The position numbers and the translations under genes are program-made. The notes below the pieces were generated by a model that was not told where the DNA came from, searched no databases, and worked only from the letters and a program-made list of their open reading frames with translations. This document shows, piece by piece, positions 1-12,400 of a stretch of DNA of 64,000 nt. Every line of letters begins with the position of its first letter. Within the stretch, counting starts at the first letter, position 1. Source of the DNA: Apostichopus japonicus (lineage: Eukaryota; Echinodermata; Holothuroidea; Aspidochirotida; Stichopodidae); contig NC_092576.1 of assembly GCF_037975245.1 (NCBI RefSeq), positions 11,353,111 to 11,417,110 of the forward strand, read 5' to 3'.

Positions 1-174
1 AACGTTATTGCCAAGTTACTATGATACCATCCTACTTGATGATGACGACCTCTTTAAGTTCAAAGCATTCATCATTATGCAATGACTATTAATAAGACTG
101 ATTTTCCAAATATATTTTGCGTTTGGGCAAATTTCTACCACACAGGTGGAACCTCGAGAGAATTGCCTAAACAC

Positions 175-338
175 CAGGCATGAGCTTTTTCCGTGAATTC
201 GCGGAATTATCTGTGATTTCTTTTCTACCTCGGGGACAAAAACTATTATCCTAACACACTGTAGCATATGCAAACTGGAGCCTATACTGCAATTTTTGCA
301 AATTTCCATGATTTTTTTTTAACCCAGGCTCATTCCTG
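175..338 (+). mobile_element. MITE family M1, copy 1
   Basis: 164-bp element with inverted ends CAGGCATGAGC / GCTCATTCCTG and a perfect 6-bp target duplication AAACAC (169-174 and 339-344). It shares its whole body with four other copies in this window. No coding capacity. Confidence 0.85.
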
Positions 339-344
339 AAACAC

Positions 345-2364
345 TGTACAATCACGTGATGTGTCTGAGCGTCCTGTCCGTATTTTCACTTTGTTTGTTG
401 TGCCCAATTATATTTGCTTCTTCTTCGCAAAGAAAGAAAAAACTGTCAGCAAACTTGATCTAAGTACTGCAAAAAACCTGTGTGTAGGTACATATGTAAA
501 AGTTAGAAGGCATGCTGATGTTTCGATCCCAGCAGGATCTTCGTCAGAGGCTAACTTCAGATCCTCCTAGTCCAATTGAAATGTCACGCCCTCAACATAT
601 TACCTAGACGTTCTCTTTTCGAAGGTTTGTCAGGTTAAATCGTTTGAGTTTCAAACCATTTGCTATGTACATTAACTGTGCTAATCAGCCAATTAGCGCT
701 TTCTAATGAGCCGGAATGATTAACTCAACGTTCCTCTGGAATCAAGCTAATTCAATATTATTGATAACCATATACTGGCAGCCATTGCTGAGGTGTAACA
801 TGACAATTTAACTCAAATATATTGAAATATAACTTCCTCAAATTATTGCATCATGTATACATGTCCAACTACTGGCATGTGTTACTTACTGTACACTAGT
901 AAGCCTACATGTATAGTATGGCATCATTTTCTGTATACATTTTTCCTCTGGCAGTTTCTTTTCAACCTTTGGCAATAGAGGTGCCACTTTTGAATTTAGG
1001 CTAGATCTGTATAAACACACTCTACTGTAATTGTATGGTTGAACTAATTTTAATTCAAGAAATAAATAAATTTGGCACTTGTTTCTATTCAAATATATGG
1101 AGTCAGTACTAAAAGTGAGGGAGGGCTGTGCCATACATATCTATTTGTCCATTTTATACTGTATGCACTTTTCGATTGGATAGCTAATAGATTATTACGC
1201 CCATTTGTGCCATGCCTGATTCTGCTGGTCACAGACCGGAACATGAATAAATCCTCCTGTGTTTGGTCACCTGTTGTTTGATGTTGATAAACTTCACACC
1301 AGTACAACAGTACAGTAGATCATCAGAATCTACAGTATATGCTAGTACTGTAGATAATGTACTGTGGGTGTGACCTGAGTAGTACTGTATATATTGATCA
1401 ATATTGTCTACAGCCTACAGGTGCGAAAACATCTGGTTTTAACAAAGGTAGTCGGGTGTACCGTACATATTATGTCATACATCAGGTAATGGGTTGGAAT
1501 AGGTACTGGTTGATAAACAATATAATGAATAAATTACAAAGAGAGTAGAGGCCATGTTACTGAACTGTTATAGGAACAGGTACTCATTTTATACATTACT
1601 TTAAATGGGAACATTAAAATATAATGTCAGAGAGAGAAAAAGAGGGGTGAGTTGGGGTTGGGGGGGGGATGGACCAGAATCACCAGATGGATTCGAAACA
1701 ACAATTGATACACAGAAGGAAATCATGAATAAATTATTAAGTGTGAAGTTCATTTTACTGAATTATGATAGGAACAGGTATATAATCATTTTTATACATC
1801 ACTTTAAATGTGAATATTAAATGATCATGTCATAGAGAGAGAGGGGAGAAGGAGGGGGGGGGGTTAGGTGGAGGTGGTGGTAGTAAAACCAGTAGTTCCT
1901 GGATGAGAAACATCACTTGATACACAGAAGAAAGGAAGTAATAATAAAAATAATAATAATAATAATAAGCAAATATTTATAGAGCGCTTTATGCAAAGGC
2001 CTCAAAGCGCTTAAACAAGTACAAAAATATGCAAGTCAAATCACTGTAAATTTTGGAATAAATGAGTTTTTAAGAGACGCTTAAAACAGTCAACCGATGG
2101 TGCATTGCGAATTGAAGATGGTAGATTGTTCCAGAGATGAGGCTACATTAGTTTCTCTGTGCATATATATGAAGTAGATTGTCTAACAGTGTCATGTTAT
2201 ACAGTTTGCTGGTTGTTAAAAATCCTGATTTCTGTACAAATAATTTCTTGTCTTTTTTGAATGATGTATATATGTCACAAATGATCTTAATGGATTTCAC
2301 ATCATGTCACACTACAGTAGGTAACTTATTCATCTGCCAGACTGCAAGTTGTGGCCCGTATAAA
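345..2364. other. Upstream noncoding region with a diverged tandem duplication
   Basis: No exon-like signal recognised. About 1556-1740 and 1741-1940 are two diverged copies of one roughly 190-bp unit (shared ataggaacaggta, catgaataaatta, gatacacagaag). About 1945-2020 is a microsatellite joined to a fragment with agcgctttatgcaaaggcctc, typical of SINE/LINE 3' tails. Confidence 0.5.
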
Positions 2365-2625
2365 TCATAAGGTCCTTCCAATTATTAGGTCCCAGGTTCC
2401 AGTCATTCCAAGATTAATGTATGTCGTCCAGTTACAGAGTTGTTGACAATTAACAATTCATAATCATGGACGTTAAATGTATATGAATGTAAGAGACTGA
2501 CTTCTAATTCGGTCAGCTTGCGGCTTTGATAAGCCAATGAGGCTTCTTCACGAGTTCCTGCTTGCAGGAGGATCTAAAATACATACATAGTACATACAGT
2601 ACATACACGCATACATACACACACA
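2365..2625 (+). mobile_element. tRNA-derived SINE family S1, copy A
   Basis: The degraded tRNA-like head (ggttccagtc, a mutated B box) is followed by the S1 body: caattcataatcatggacgt, gagactgactt, gcttgcggct and cctgcttgcaggaggatct, then an (ACAT)n tail. The same body is seen in reverse at 16903-17150 and 37065-37296. Confidence 0.75.
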
Positions 2626-3397
2626 TATATACATAAACTCTACTGTCAAAGAGGCTACACAGCATGTAGATGCCTCTGCCCGACGTCGATGTCCCATAAA
2701 TTCTCCGTCCTAGTTTTTTTTTCATTTCATCAAGTTTAAAACACAATGATGCAATCGATCTATAAAAATACAAAGAATATTGAAGTAACAGAAGTAACAG
2801 GTGGCCATTTATGGGAGTCAAAACTGTCAAATTTAACAGCAGAATATTGTGCATGGTGAGGCCATACAGTAACTGTAGGCTTTCTGTGTACATACAGTAC
2901 AGTATGTGAGTGTAAGAGTGAAACAGTTGTATTTCATATAGTGTGCACGGTATTATTGTATGGGTCGTCTCCTCAAAGTATCTGAAATACATACATGCCG
3001 ATTTTTCCTTAGTACGGATGCTTCTCGAAGGATGAACATGGTCTTGTTCCAGCCATTTGGATCATATTTATTTTTGCTGGATGGTGTTTAATTCATGTAT
3101 CATTATAATATTGAAACATGATTGCATTGTTATAATATTGAAACATGATGCATTGATGCTAGAGTTTATTTGTTGGACAGGGATTCCACAATTGTGAACA
3201 ATTGTTTTGCGACAAAAACATACGACAAAGGGAACACTTTTTGGAGAAAGAGTTTCTTTGATTTTTTTTCTTTTTTTTGGCTGATAAAGGAAATAATCTT
3301 GAGCAAATAATTTAGGCAGGATGACATCTGTCTGGAGATTCCTTAAAAGATGCTGTAGTTGTTGTAAATGTTGTCTTTGTCTTTTTCCCTGCTGCAG
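2626..3397. other. Noncoding, upstream of OSBPL exon 1
   Basis: No recognisable element. A local direct repeat (ttataatattgaaacatgat, twice near 3103-3150) is present, and a pyrimidine-rich tract at 3379-3397 forms the acceptor of exon 1. Confidence 0.4.
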
Positions 3398-3401
3398 GAC
3401 A

Positions 3402-3424
3402 ATGGACGAAGACACCATATTTAG
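3402..3424 (+). CDS. OSBPL11-like: OSBPL coding exon 1
   Basis: Begins at the first ATG after a good acceptor (gctgcag at 3391-3397) and ends at donor AG|gtgagt. It encodes MDEDTIF plus two bases of an Arg codon, which join exon 2 in frame. The acceptor means at least one more exon lies upstream, noncoding or adding N-terminal residues. This makes the start the least certain part of the model. Confidence 0.7.
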
Positions 3425-6400
3425 GTGAGTTAAAAACTTGCAATCCAACTATATTTAGTCAGATTGTGTAGGAGAACTTTGTCAAGGTGAAGGCAAGTAG
3501 GCGGGATTTGACCAAGAGGAAATCTCGATATGCAAATTGTGGGTGGGTTGGAAGGGGGGGGGAGAGAGGTGGAGAGAGGGAAGTTCTGTAGGGGTAGGGG
3601 AGGGGTTGGGGTTGGTCACAGTGGAAGAAGATGAGTAGAGTAGAGTTCAGTTCAGTTATTATTCATTATTTTCCATTGCAATGAAACAAAGATACAATAG
3701 AAATTGTGTGTACAGTAGACTAATACAGTTTTAATAGTTGGATGACTGTTCTGTATGTTTGAAGGAAGCCTGAGCACTGGTATGATGAAGGTGGAGGTTA
3801 TAATATTTGTGCAGTACTGTAAAATTTGAAACAACTTTTGTGAGGAGGAGGTCTATTAAATTATGTACTGTTTATATTGTACATTAAATTAATGGGAATA
3901 GGGAATAGACAAGTTAACACAATATCAGTTGTGTGTATACTGTACAGTTCATGTGATAATTTTTCCTTTTTATCTTTAGTTAATTTTTTTTCCCTTTTTG
4001 GTCCATCAGGAGAGGAGAATGATGTTTCAGGGGCTCCTCCTCTGAAAATATCAGAAAGAAAGACATGGGCATTTTGTTATGGTCAATTTTCCTGATGTCA
4101 TATTTCCCTGTTATTATTCTAGATGCATATAAAGTTCAACAGACTAACCAAATCTGAAGAAGGGAGGGGGATGGGGAACGTTGGAATCATATCAATTTTT
4201 GTCGCTAAATGCTATAAGACTGGTTGCTCCCCCCCCCCCCAAAAAAAAGATGGCGGGAATGTTTTCAGTAAACTTGCTGAAAAAGTATTCAGAAAATTTA
4301 GACACCAGAAGATATTTTTAAATACCGTACTTCATCGCTGATTTCATTTCTTTTGCCCGTCAATCTTTTTGATAATCCAGGCAAAAGTTGGACGGCCAAC
4401 TGTCCAAGTACACGAATGTGATGAAAGGCTGGCAGTTTAGATGGTTCGTACTGGACCCCCAGTGTGGAACTCTGGAATATTACATGGTGAGACATATTAA
4501 ATATAGAATATTTATATGTAGAATAATAAACTTGATGATTTCAGGGCACAATTGTAAGTCTTGATAAGTCATCGTCCAAGAAAACAGAAAATTGAAAGGT
4601 GGTAACATATCTTCTAAAGCCGTTCCGGTTTTCAAGATATAATATGTTCACCTTTCAAATATATATGTACAGTATGCAATATATTACTCTGGAATGCTCA
4701 GTTCAGGTTGAAAACTTGATGGTGAACATCGGCTCCTCAGTGCAGGCCTAAATTATGCTCATTAATTGTTTATAAATCTATTGTTTTATGAATTATATCT
4801 GCTGTATATTTTTCGTTATCATTGGCTGCACAGAGTGCAAACATGATGCTCAACTGTGTACTTGTTGTAGTATTACGTTCCCTTCAGACATGATTTTGTA
4901 TCTAACTGAAGGCTATAAAATGTAGGCTATTACTGTAGGCTATAACCATGGGCTATAACTGTAGGCTTTAACCATAGGTTATAACTGTAGGCTATAACCA
5001 TAGGCTATAACTGTAGGCTATATCCATAGGCTATTACTGTAGGCTATAACCATAGGCTATAACCGTAGGCTATAACCGTAGGCTATAACTGTAGGCTTTA
5101 ACCATAGGTTATAACTGTAGGCTATAACCATAGGCTATTACTGTAGGCTATAACCATAGGTTATAACTGTAGGCTATAACCATAGGCTATAACTGTAAGC
5201 TACAGAATGGTTAAAAAGTGACTTACATGTATCTTCTATCCTTTTGTAGTTCCTAAAAATCATTGCCCAGTGAAAAATTGTTTTCATTTTGTTCTTAGAG
5301 TTGTTTTTGTTGTCATTTTCATTTCAGACTTCAGATGTGAAGACTCAGAAAGTAAGAGGTGGTGTTAACTTAGGGGTGAGTCTCTGACATTGCTAACTGC
5401 TGATGTTTCTTTATATCTGTTTCCCAATGCACAGACATGTAGCGCCACTACTTTAAGTACGGTAATGTTTTATTAGGGTGTTTATTGTTCAAACAGAAAA
5501 TGTTCATGTATACAATGTACATATACAATGTACATATAATGTGCATACAATGTACATTCAATGTACAGTACATACAATGTGCATACAATGTACATACACA
5601 TACAAGGTACATGTTTACAATGTGCATATATTGTACAGTACATGATACAATCTGCAACTACATGCAGTGTTCATACAGTGTACGTACAATACGCATCCAA
5701 TGTACATACAGTAGAGCTGCAATGTACAACAGTTTACATACAATGTACATACAATTTGCATATAATGTACAGTACATACAATCTGCAACTACATGCAGTG
5801 TTCATACAGTTTACGTACAATACGCATACAATGTACATACAGTAGAGCTACAACGTACATACAATGTACATACAATGTGCATATAATGTACAGTACATAC
5901 AATCTGCATACAAACTGCATGCAGTGTTCATACAGTGTACGTACAATACACATACAATGTACATACAGTAGAGCTACAATGTACATACAGTGTACATACA
6001 ATGTACATAGAATGTGCATATAATGTACCGTACATACAATCTGCATACAAACTACATGCAGTGTTCATACAGTGTACGTACAATACGCATACAATGTACA
6101 TACAGTAGAGCTACAAGGTACATACAGTGTACATACAATGTGCATATAATGTACAGTACATACAATCTGCATACAAACTACATGCAGTGTTCATACAGTG
6201 TACGTACAATAGGCATACAATGTACATACAGTAGAGCTACAAGGTACATACAGTGTACATACAATGTGCATATAATGTACAGTACATACAATCTGCATAC
6301 AAACTACATGCAGTGTTCATGCAGTGTACGTACAATAGGCATACAATGTACATACAGTAGAGCTACAAGGTACATACAGTGTACATACAATGTGCATATA

Positions 6401-9400
6401 ATGTACAGTACATACAATCTGCATACAAACTACATGCAGTGTTCATACAGTGTACGTATAATACGCATACAATGTACATACAGTAGAGCTGCAATGTACA
6501 TACAGTGTACATACAATGTACATACAATGTGCATATAATGTACAGTACATACAATCTGCATACAAACTACATGCAGTGTTCATGCAGTGTACGTACAATA
6601 CGCATACAATGTACATACAGTAGAGCTACAAGGTACATACAGTGTACATACAATGTGCATATAATGTAGCGTACATACAATCTGCATACAAACTACATGC
6701 AGTGTTCATACAGTGTACGTATAATACGCATACAACGTACATGTATACAGTGTACAGTACATAGCATGTGGAAATCCAACAAATATATCAACATAGAGAA
6801 TGACACATAAAATGCTGGTTTCTTCTAAATCCCAGTGCATTTCATATTTTCATTTTACACATATATCTTCTACTATGTCAGGGTGCAGTTATATCTCCCA
6901 GTGAAGAAGATGAGCAGGCGTTCATGGTGAGTGCAGCTAACGGGGATGTCTACAGACTCAGGGCGCACGATGCCAGAGAGAGACAAAAGTGGGTCAGCAG
7001 ATTGAGGGCAGTTGTCGAAAGACAAGTCGGTGTGGTGAGTCAACCCGGCCTTTGAATATGCAGTTAAAAGATGTGTATTTTAAATTAATTTTGAAATAAA
7101 ATAAAACTTTTAGCAAACTGCTTATCCACTAGAGAGCCTGTGTAAGAGAATGTGTTAAAGTAAGTTGGCCTGAGGTTTCGATCCTAGCAGGATTTCTTTC
7201 AAAGGCTAAAAATTTTTTTTTTTTTAAATATATATTTTGACCAAATGTGATACATGTGGAGATAATCATCAGCAGATGAGGTAGTTGTTATATATATAGT
7301 TAATGTCATTTGTGTTGCCAATCAGTTGCCAGAAATATTCCATGTGTGACCAGTGATCATGCAGAATTAAGTATTGCGCCCTTTGATCTGTGGTCGACTA
7401 AGGGCCTCCATCTACAAAGCAGGCACGAGCTTTTTCCGCGAATTCGCAGAATATCCGTGATTTCTTTTCTACCTCGGGGACAAAAACTATTATCCTAACA
7501 CACTGTAGCATACGCAAACTGGAGCCTATACTGCAATTTTTGCAAAATTCTGTGACTTTTTTTTACACCAGGCTCATCCCTGACAAAGTCTTGAGTTACT
7601 AGACTTGTATTCCAGCATGTGACAATGCACCCTTTAGTACCACTGTCATAACAGTTTACCTGCCTCGGGCATTTTCATAGGCTCTCTCGGTAGATCAGGG
7701 GAAAATTTGAGAGCTGAGGAAGTGACTTTTCCACGCTTGTTTACTCTGCAAGGCTTGGCAAAATGATTATGTAACACCCAGGCTAATGTTCTTTTCCTTG
7801 AAAGGTGAAGAAGTGGCCAGTGGTGAAAAGTGAACAGCAGTCTTACAATAGGGCGAATGTTCAAATGAGGGATCACAGATTTAAACCCCTTCAAACCCAA
7901 AGTCAACTTAAAAATTGTTTGTTTGTAAATTTACCGTTTCTGAGGGTACACTTTGTCATACCTATTGGAATATTTTAAAAAGTTAATATTTCAAAATGAT
8001 GCAAGTACAGCTAAAGTCTGTAAGCATTTATGTCACTCATGTAATACACGGGAGGGCGTTCGTGTTGATCAGAGACGGATAAATTATCCTGGGTTGTCAA
8101 ATACTGAAAAGTACAGAGGCTTGGACATATTAATAATTCAAATAAATGTGCACAAATAGAATAATCACGAACTAATTGTCTCTCATCATATTGACAGATT
8201 TTTGGAGACTTCAAGATAATCGTTGACTTATTTTATTCCACAGATGAATATATCTTACTCGGGGAAGTATAGCTCCAGTGAGTCAATCGGAGGGCGCTAT
8301 ACCCTACGGACTCCGCACAGTTCGCAAGAATCCCTCAGCGCCACGCAGGAATCGTTACAGAACGCTAAAGGAGTCATCCGTGTCGCCCAGGAAAACCAGA
8401 AAGCTCTTGTCCGAGATATTGAGGTAATCTATTGTAATGTACTATGTCAACAAAATATTGTGGACTTTTGCCCTCCACACAAAAATAAAGAGGAAAAAGG
8501 ATCAAGGAATTTTCAATTTGTTAGCGTAAACTTTATTGGAAGTTGTCAGGAACAACTTTACGCAGTGCCATCATCAGGATATGTTACAATCTTCAAAATT
8601 TGAGGTTGGACAATTAATAATAATAATAATAAGTAATATTTATATAGGGCATAATCAGCAAAGCTGCTCAAAGCGATTTATAAATTATGTAAAACCTAAA
8701 TACAAATAGTAACAAAAACGTAAATATTAAATATATAGAACCAATAAGGCATACAATGTAAAAGCCTAAAGCAACAATAGAAAAAACACGGGTACTAAAC
8801 AATAATAAAAATATATGTATATAAACAAAAAAATAACAACCTGAAAGCATATAGTCCAAGAAAAATTCAGAAGTATGTAAATAGTTAAATAACTTTCCAT
8901 TTAAGAAATAAACATCGTGATTTAAATAATAAAAAGCACAAAAATTTATGCACTGGTGGTGGCTTGATGATGTGATTTTTAGACTTACTCAAGTCTTCAG
9001 CATCGGGTGTGAAGGAACTTTAAATCTGTGAATATCTCCCAAGTGGAATAATATTCTGTCTTAGCTGTTTGGCAAAGTTGTTTGTGACACTTATCTCTAT
9101 AACACAGACCAAAGGATGATAGTGGGTTTGTGTCACCTATCTGGAGGGTGGGGTGAGGAAGGGGGGGTAAGTTGTTTATGACAGTTATCTCTAACAGACA
9201 GACCAAAGGATGATTGTGGGTTTGTGTCTCCTATCTGGAGGGTGGGTGAGGAAGGGGGGGGGGTAAGTTGTTCATGACAGTCTTCTCTATAAGACAGACC
9301 AAAATAAAGACTGTTGGGTTTGTGTCTCCTTCAAAGAGCATGTTGCTTACAGTATGTTGGACCTCAGCTTTAAAACTAAGTAATGGACAAACCTAATGTA

Positions 9401-12400
9401 AGTTTATTCATTTGCATTTCAAATGTTTTATGCTGTATCAAATCACACCAAACAAACGTAGGAATATTCAGTTAGCCAGCACACGTATGATCACTGAAGC
9501 GCAACCGCATAACGTCATGCATAAAGAAGGAGAGATACGCAGGAACGTTTGTGATGATGTGTTGACTTGAACATAATCTACGGTATTTTTTTTCCATTCA
9601 TTTCCAGTCTTTACCAGGATCTGACTGTGAGATCACTTCCCTGGATCCTGTGAGTAGTTCATTACTTTGCTTGATCTCTGTTAAAGCAGCTTTTTGCATT
9701 TTGTCGCTGTTTTCCACTTTTTTGACAAATCCATCGAGTTTTTTACATAAATCAATCACAAAACAGCAAACTAAGATATAAGCCAAGTTTTTTTCCCTGC
9801 CAAAAGCGTTAATTGCCGAGTAGTTAAGGTTATTTGCAGATAATGAGAAAAGTTGCGTCCGACAAATTACACATTTAATAATAATCGCATACAGTTCCCC
9901 CAACCCACTAGTTTGAATTCAACCAATCAGAGATGCAGGTTTGGTTATGAGCCGTTGCTAAAAAAGATTCAAAACGTTGAGTTGGTAACTTGGTTCAACA
10001 AGCGAGCTGGACTTTGACAGTTCCCTGGTACAACTGCCATAGACAATCTACACAAATCAAGCATGGTTTTGTATAACTTATTGGCCAATGACATTCGTAG
10101 CTTTAAAATATTCATATTATGGGCGAGGTTTATTTGGATCCCAATGGAAAATATCTTTGAGAAAAACAAAGTTGAAAGTTGTCAATTTTTTTTACTTTTA
10201 TGCCACCATTTGAAGTAAGATTTGAATAGAAAAGCTAGTTATGTATGTTGTTATGGCATCGTGGAATCAGTGAGGTTGAGAAAAACCATAGAAAAGGACG
10301 CAAAATGCTGCTTTAAAACAGAATGGTCGACTCCCAATGTTTACGTAATTGTCATTCATATCTCGATCGGACAAGAACATCAATAACAAACCGGATAAGA
10401 GACGAGGGAGCATAGGAACCCTAAAAAGGACCATATGACTGTATGACAGGGGGAAAAAATATGTTGGTTGCATTTATCCACATCTCCACTAGCATCATTG
10501 GTCTTATTGAATGAGGAGGGCCCAAGGAGGGAGGGAGATGGTGGGGGAGAGGGGTGAGGGGGTGGGGAGTTATAGGGCCTTAAAGGAATATAAGGACAGA
10601 TGAGGAAGCAAGGTCATCCCAGAAGATGTGTGGAAAGTAGAGCTTAATGAAATTGATAAAAAAAAAAAAAAAGAGAAAATTATTTTGCATTCTTCTTGAC
10701 CTAATATATAAGTAGAAATTTATCATATTTGTTGGCTAAGTACATAAAATGTCAAATCAGGAAAAAACATTTCTTGGTGTAAGAAAATTCAGACCCTCTG
10801 CTCACCTCCCCCTAATATTTTCCCTTCCCTTCACTTTTTCTCCCCCCCTCCCACCCTGCCCTTGTATTTTCCCACCTTATGACTGGTTTTCTCTACACTA
10901 TACATATGCACCACTACAGGATTGCCTCATGTTGAAAGCCACATCCCAAGCTGCCGTGGACTGTCTGGAAGACTGTCTCACTCTCTTACAGAAGTCAGAT
11001 GTCTTACATGGAAACAAGAGTGCTAAAGACCAGGCCGTATCACAGTCCATGGCAAACATCAGGTATGAAAGCTACGACCGCACGCTCTGGTATCATTTAA
11101 CAGTTGTCCCTGTCGGTTCGTCGATTTTAGCAAATCCGGCGCCGCGGCCTCAGTCAAAATGAGATCATTGAAAATTTGTATCACAGTCCATGGCAAACAT
11201 CAGGTATGAAAGCAAGGACCGCAAGCTCTGGTATCATTTAACAGTTGTCTGTGTCGGTTCGTCAATTTTAGCAAACCCGGCGCCGCAGCCCTTAGTCAAA
11301 ATGAGATCATTGAAAATTGTATCACAGTCCATGGCAAACAGGTATGAAAGCAAGGACCGCACGCTCTGGTACCATTTAGCAGTTGTCTGAGTCGGTTTGT
11401 CAATTTTAGCAAACCGGGCGACGCGGCCCTTAAACAAAATGAGATCATTGAAAATTGATGGAACTTTTAATAGACAAAATCATCCTATATCTTGTTCACC
11501 AGATGAAAGTTTATGACTGAGAAATATATGCTTATATGTATCATGTATGTCTGTACTAATGTGATTGAAAATCAATTTAGTTAATAATAGGGATGCACCG
11601 GATCCAAATTTTTGGATCCGGCCAGAACCGGATTTTGCCGGATAGTACATGAAATCCGGCCTGATAAAATCCAGCCGGAACCGGATTTTTTCATTACACA
11701 AGAGAAAATCATTAATAAGAAGTAGAAGTATGAAACAAGGAGCAAATCTTAGGTGAGGTATACGCATATAAAGAAGGTGAAATTAAGACCCCATTTATGA
11801 GATTAAATATGACTTGAAGTGGTGTAATCTAATAAAATAACTACAATATAATTGTTGACAATCTTGATACAGTATGTAAATTTGTTTGCTGGAAAAATAC
11901 TGCATACTACCTATGAAGTTTGTTTTAAAACTGGAAGCTACATTTCACAAATCTCATACTTTATACTGAATAAAAAGATTATTTAACTGTTGTAATAACA
12001 CTACTATCTGGATTTAGAATTGTCTTTTATTATTCATTATTTGGTAACGAATTTTTACACTGCAATATTATCTGTAAAATAAAAAAAAAATAGTTTACAT
12101 TGATTTAAGTTAATACCAACACCTTTTTAAGGAAAAATTCAGGCCAGATTTTGAAAGAGATCCGGCCAGATTTTGAAAAAGATCCGGCTGGATTTTTTAA
12201 AAATATCCGGCCGGAACCGGAAACGGATAATTGCTCACTATCCGGCCGGATAGTCTGGCCGGACCGGATATCCGGTGCATCCCTAGTTAATAATCAATAT
12301 TTATACAGGTTAATAATGCAGTTTGACGTAATCATTTTTCGAGTCGTCGCTCGATTTAAGTCGATGTCATGTAAAACTGTTGACAGGGTTGTGTGATGAT

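Noticed and set aside
4903-5205. CRISPR-like spaced repeats
   Set aside because: Direct tandem repeats without unique spacers, in an intron of an animal gene.
5448-6554. Tyr/Cys/Thr-rich repeat reading frames
   Set aside because: They are shadows of the 126-bp satellite within an OSBPL intron.
9598-9903. 101-codon minus-strand frame over OSBPL exon 6
   Set aside because: It runs antisense to a real exon and intron and shows no domain or splice support.
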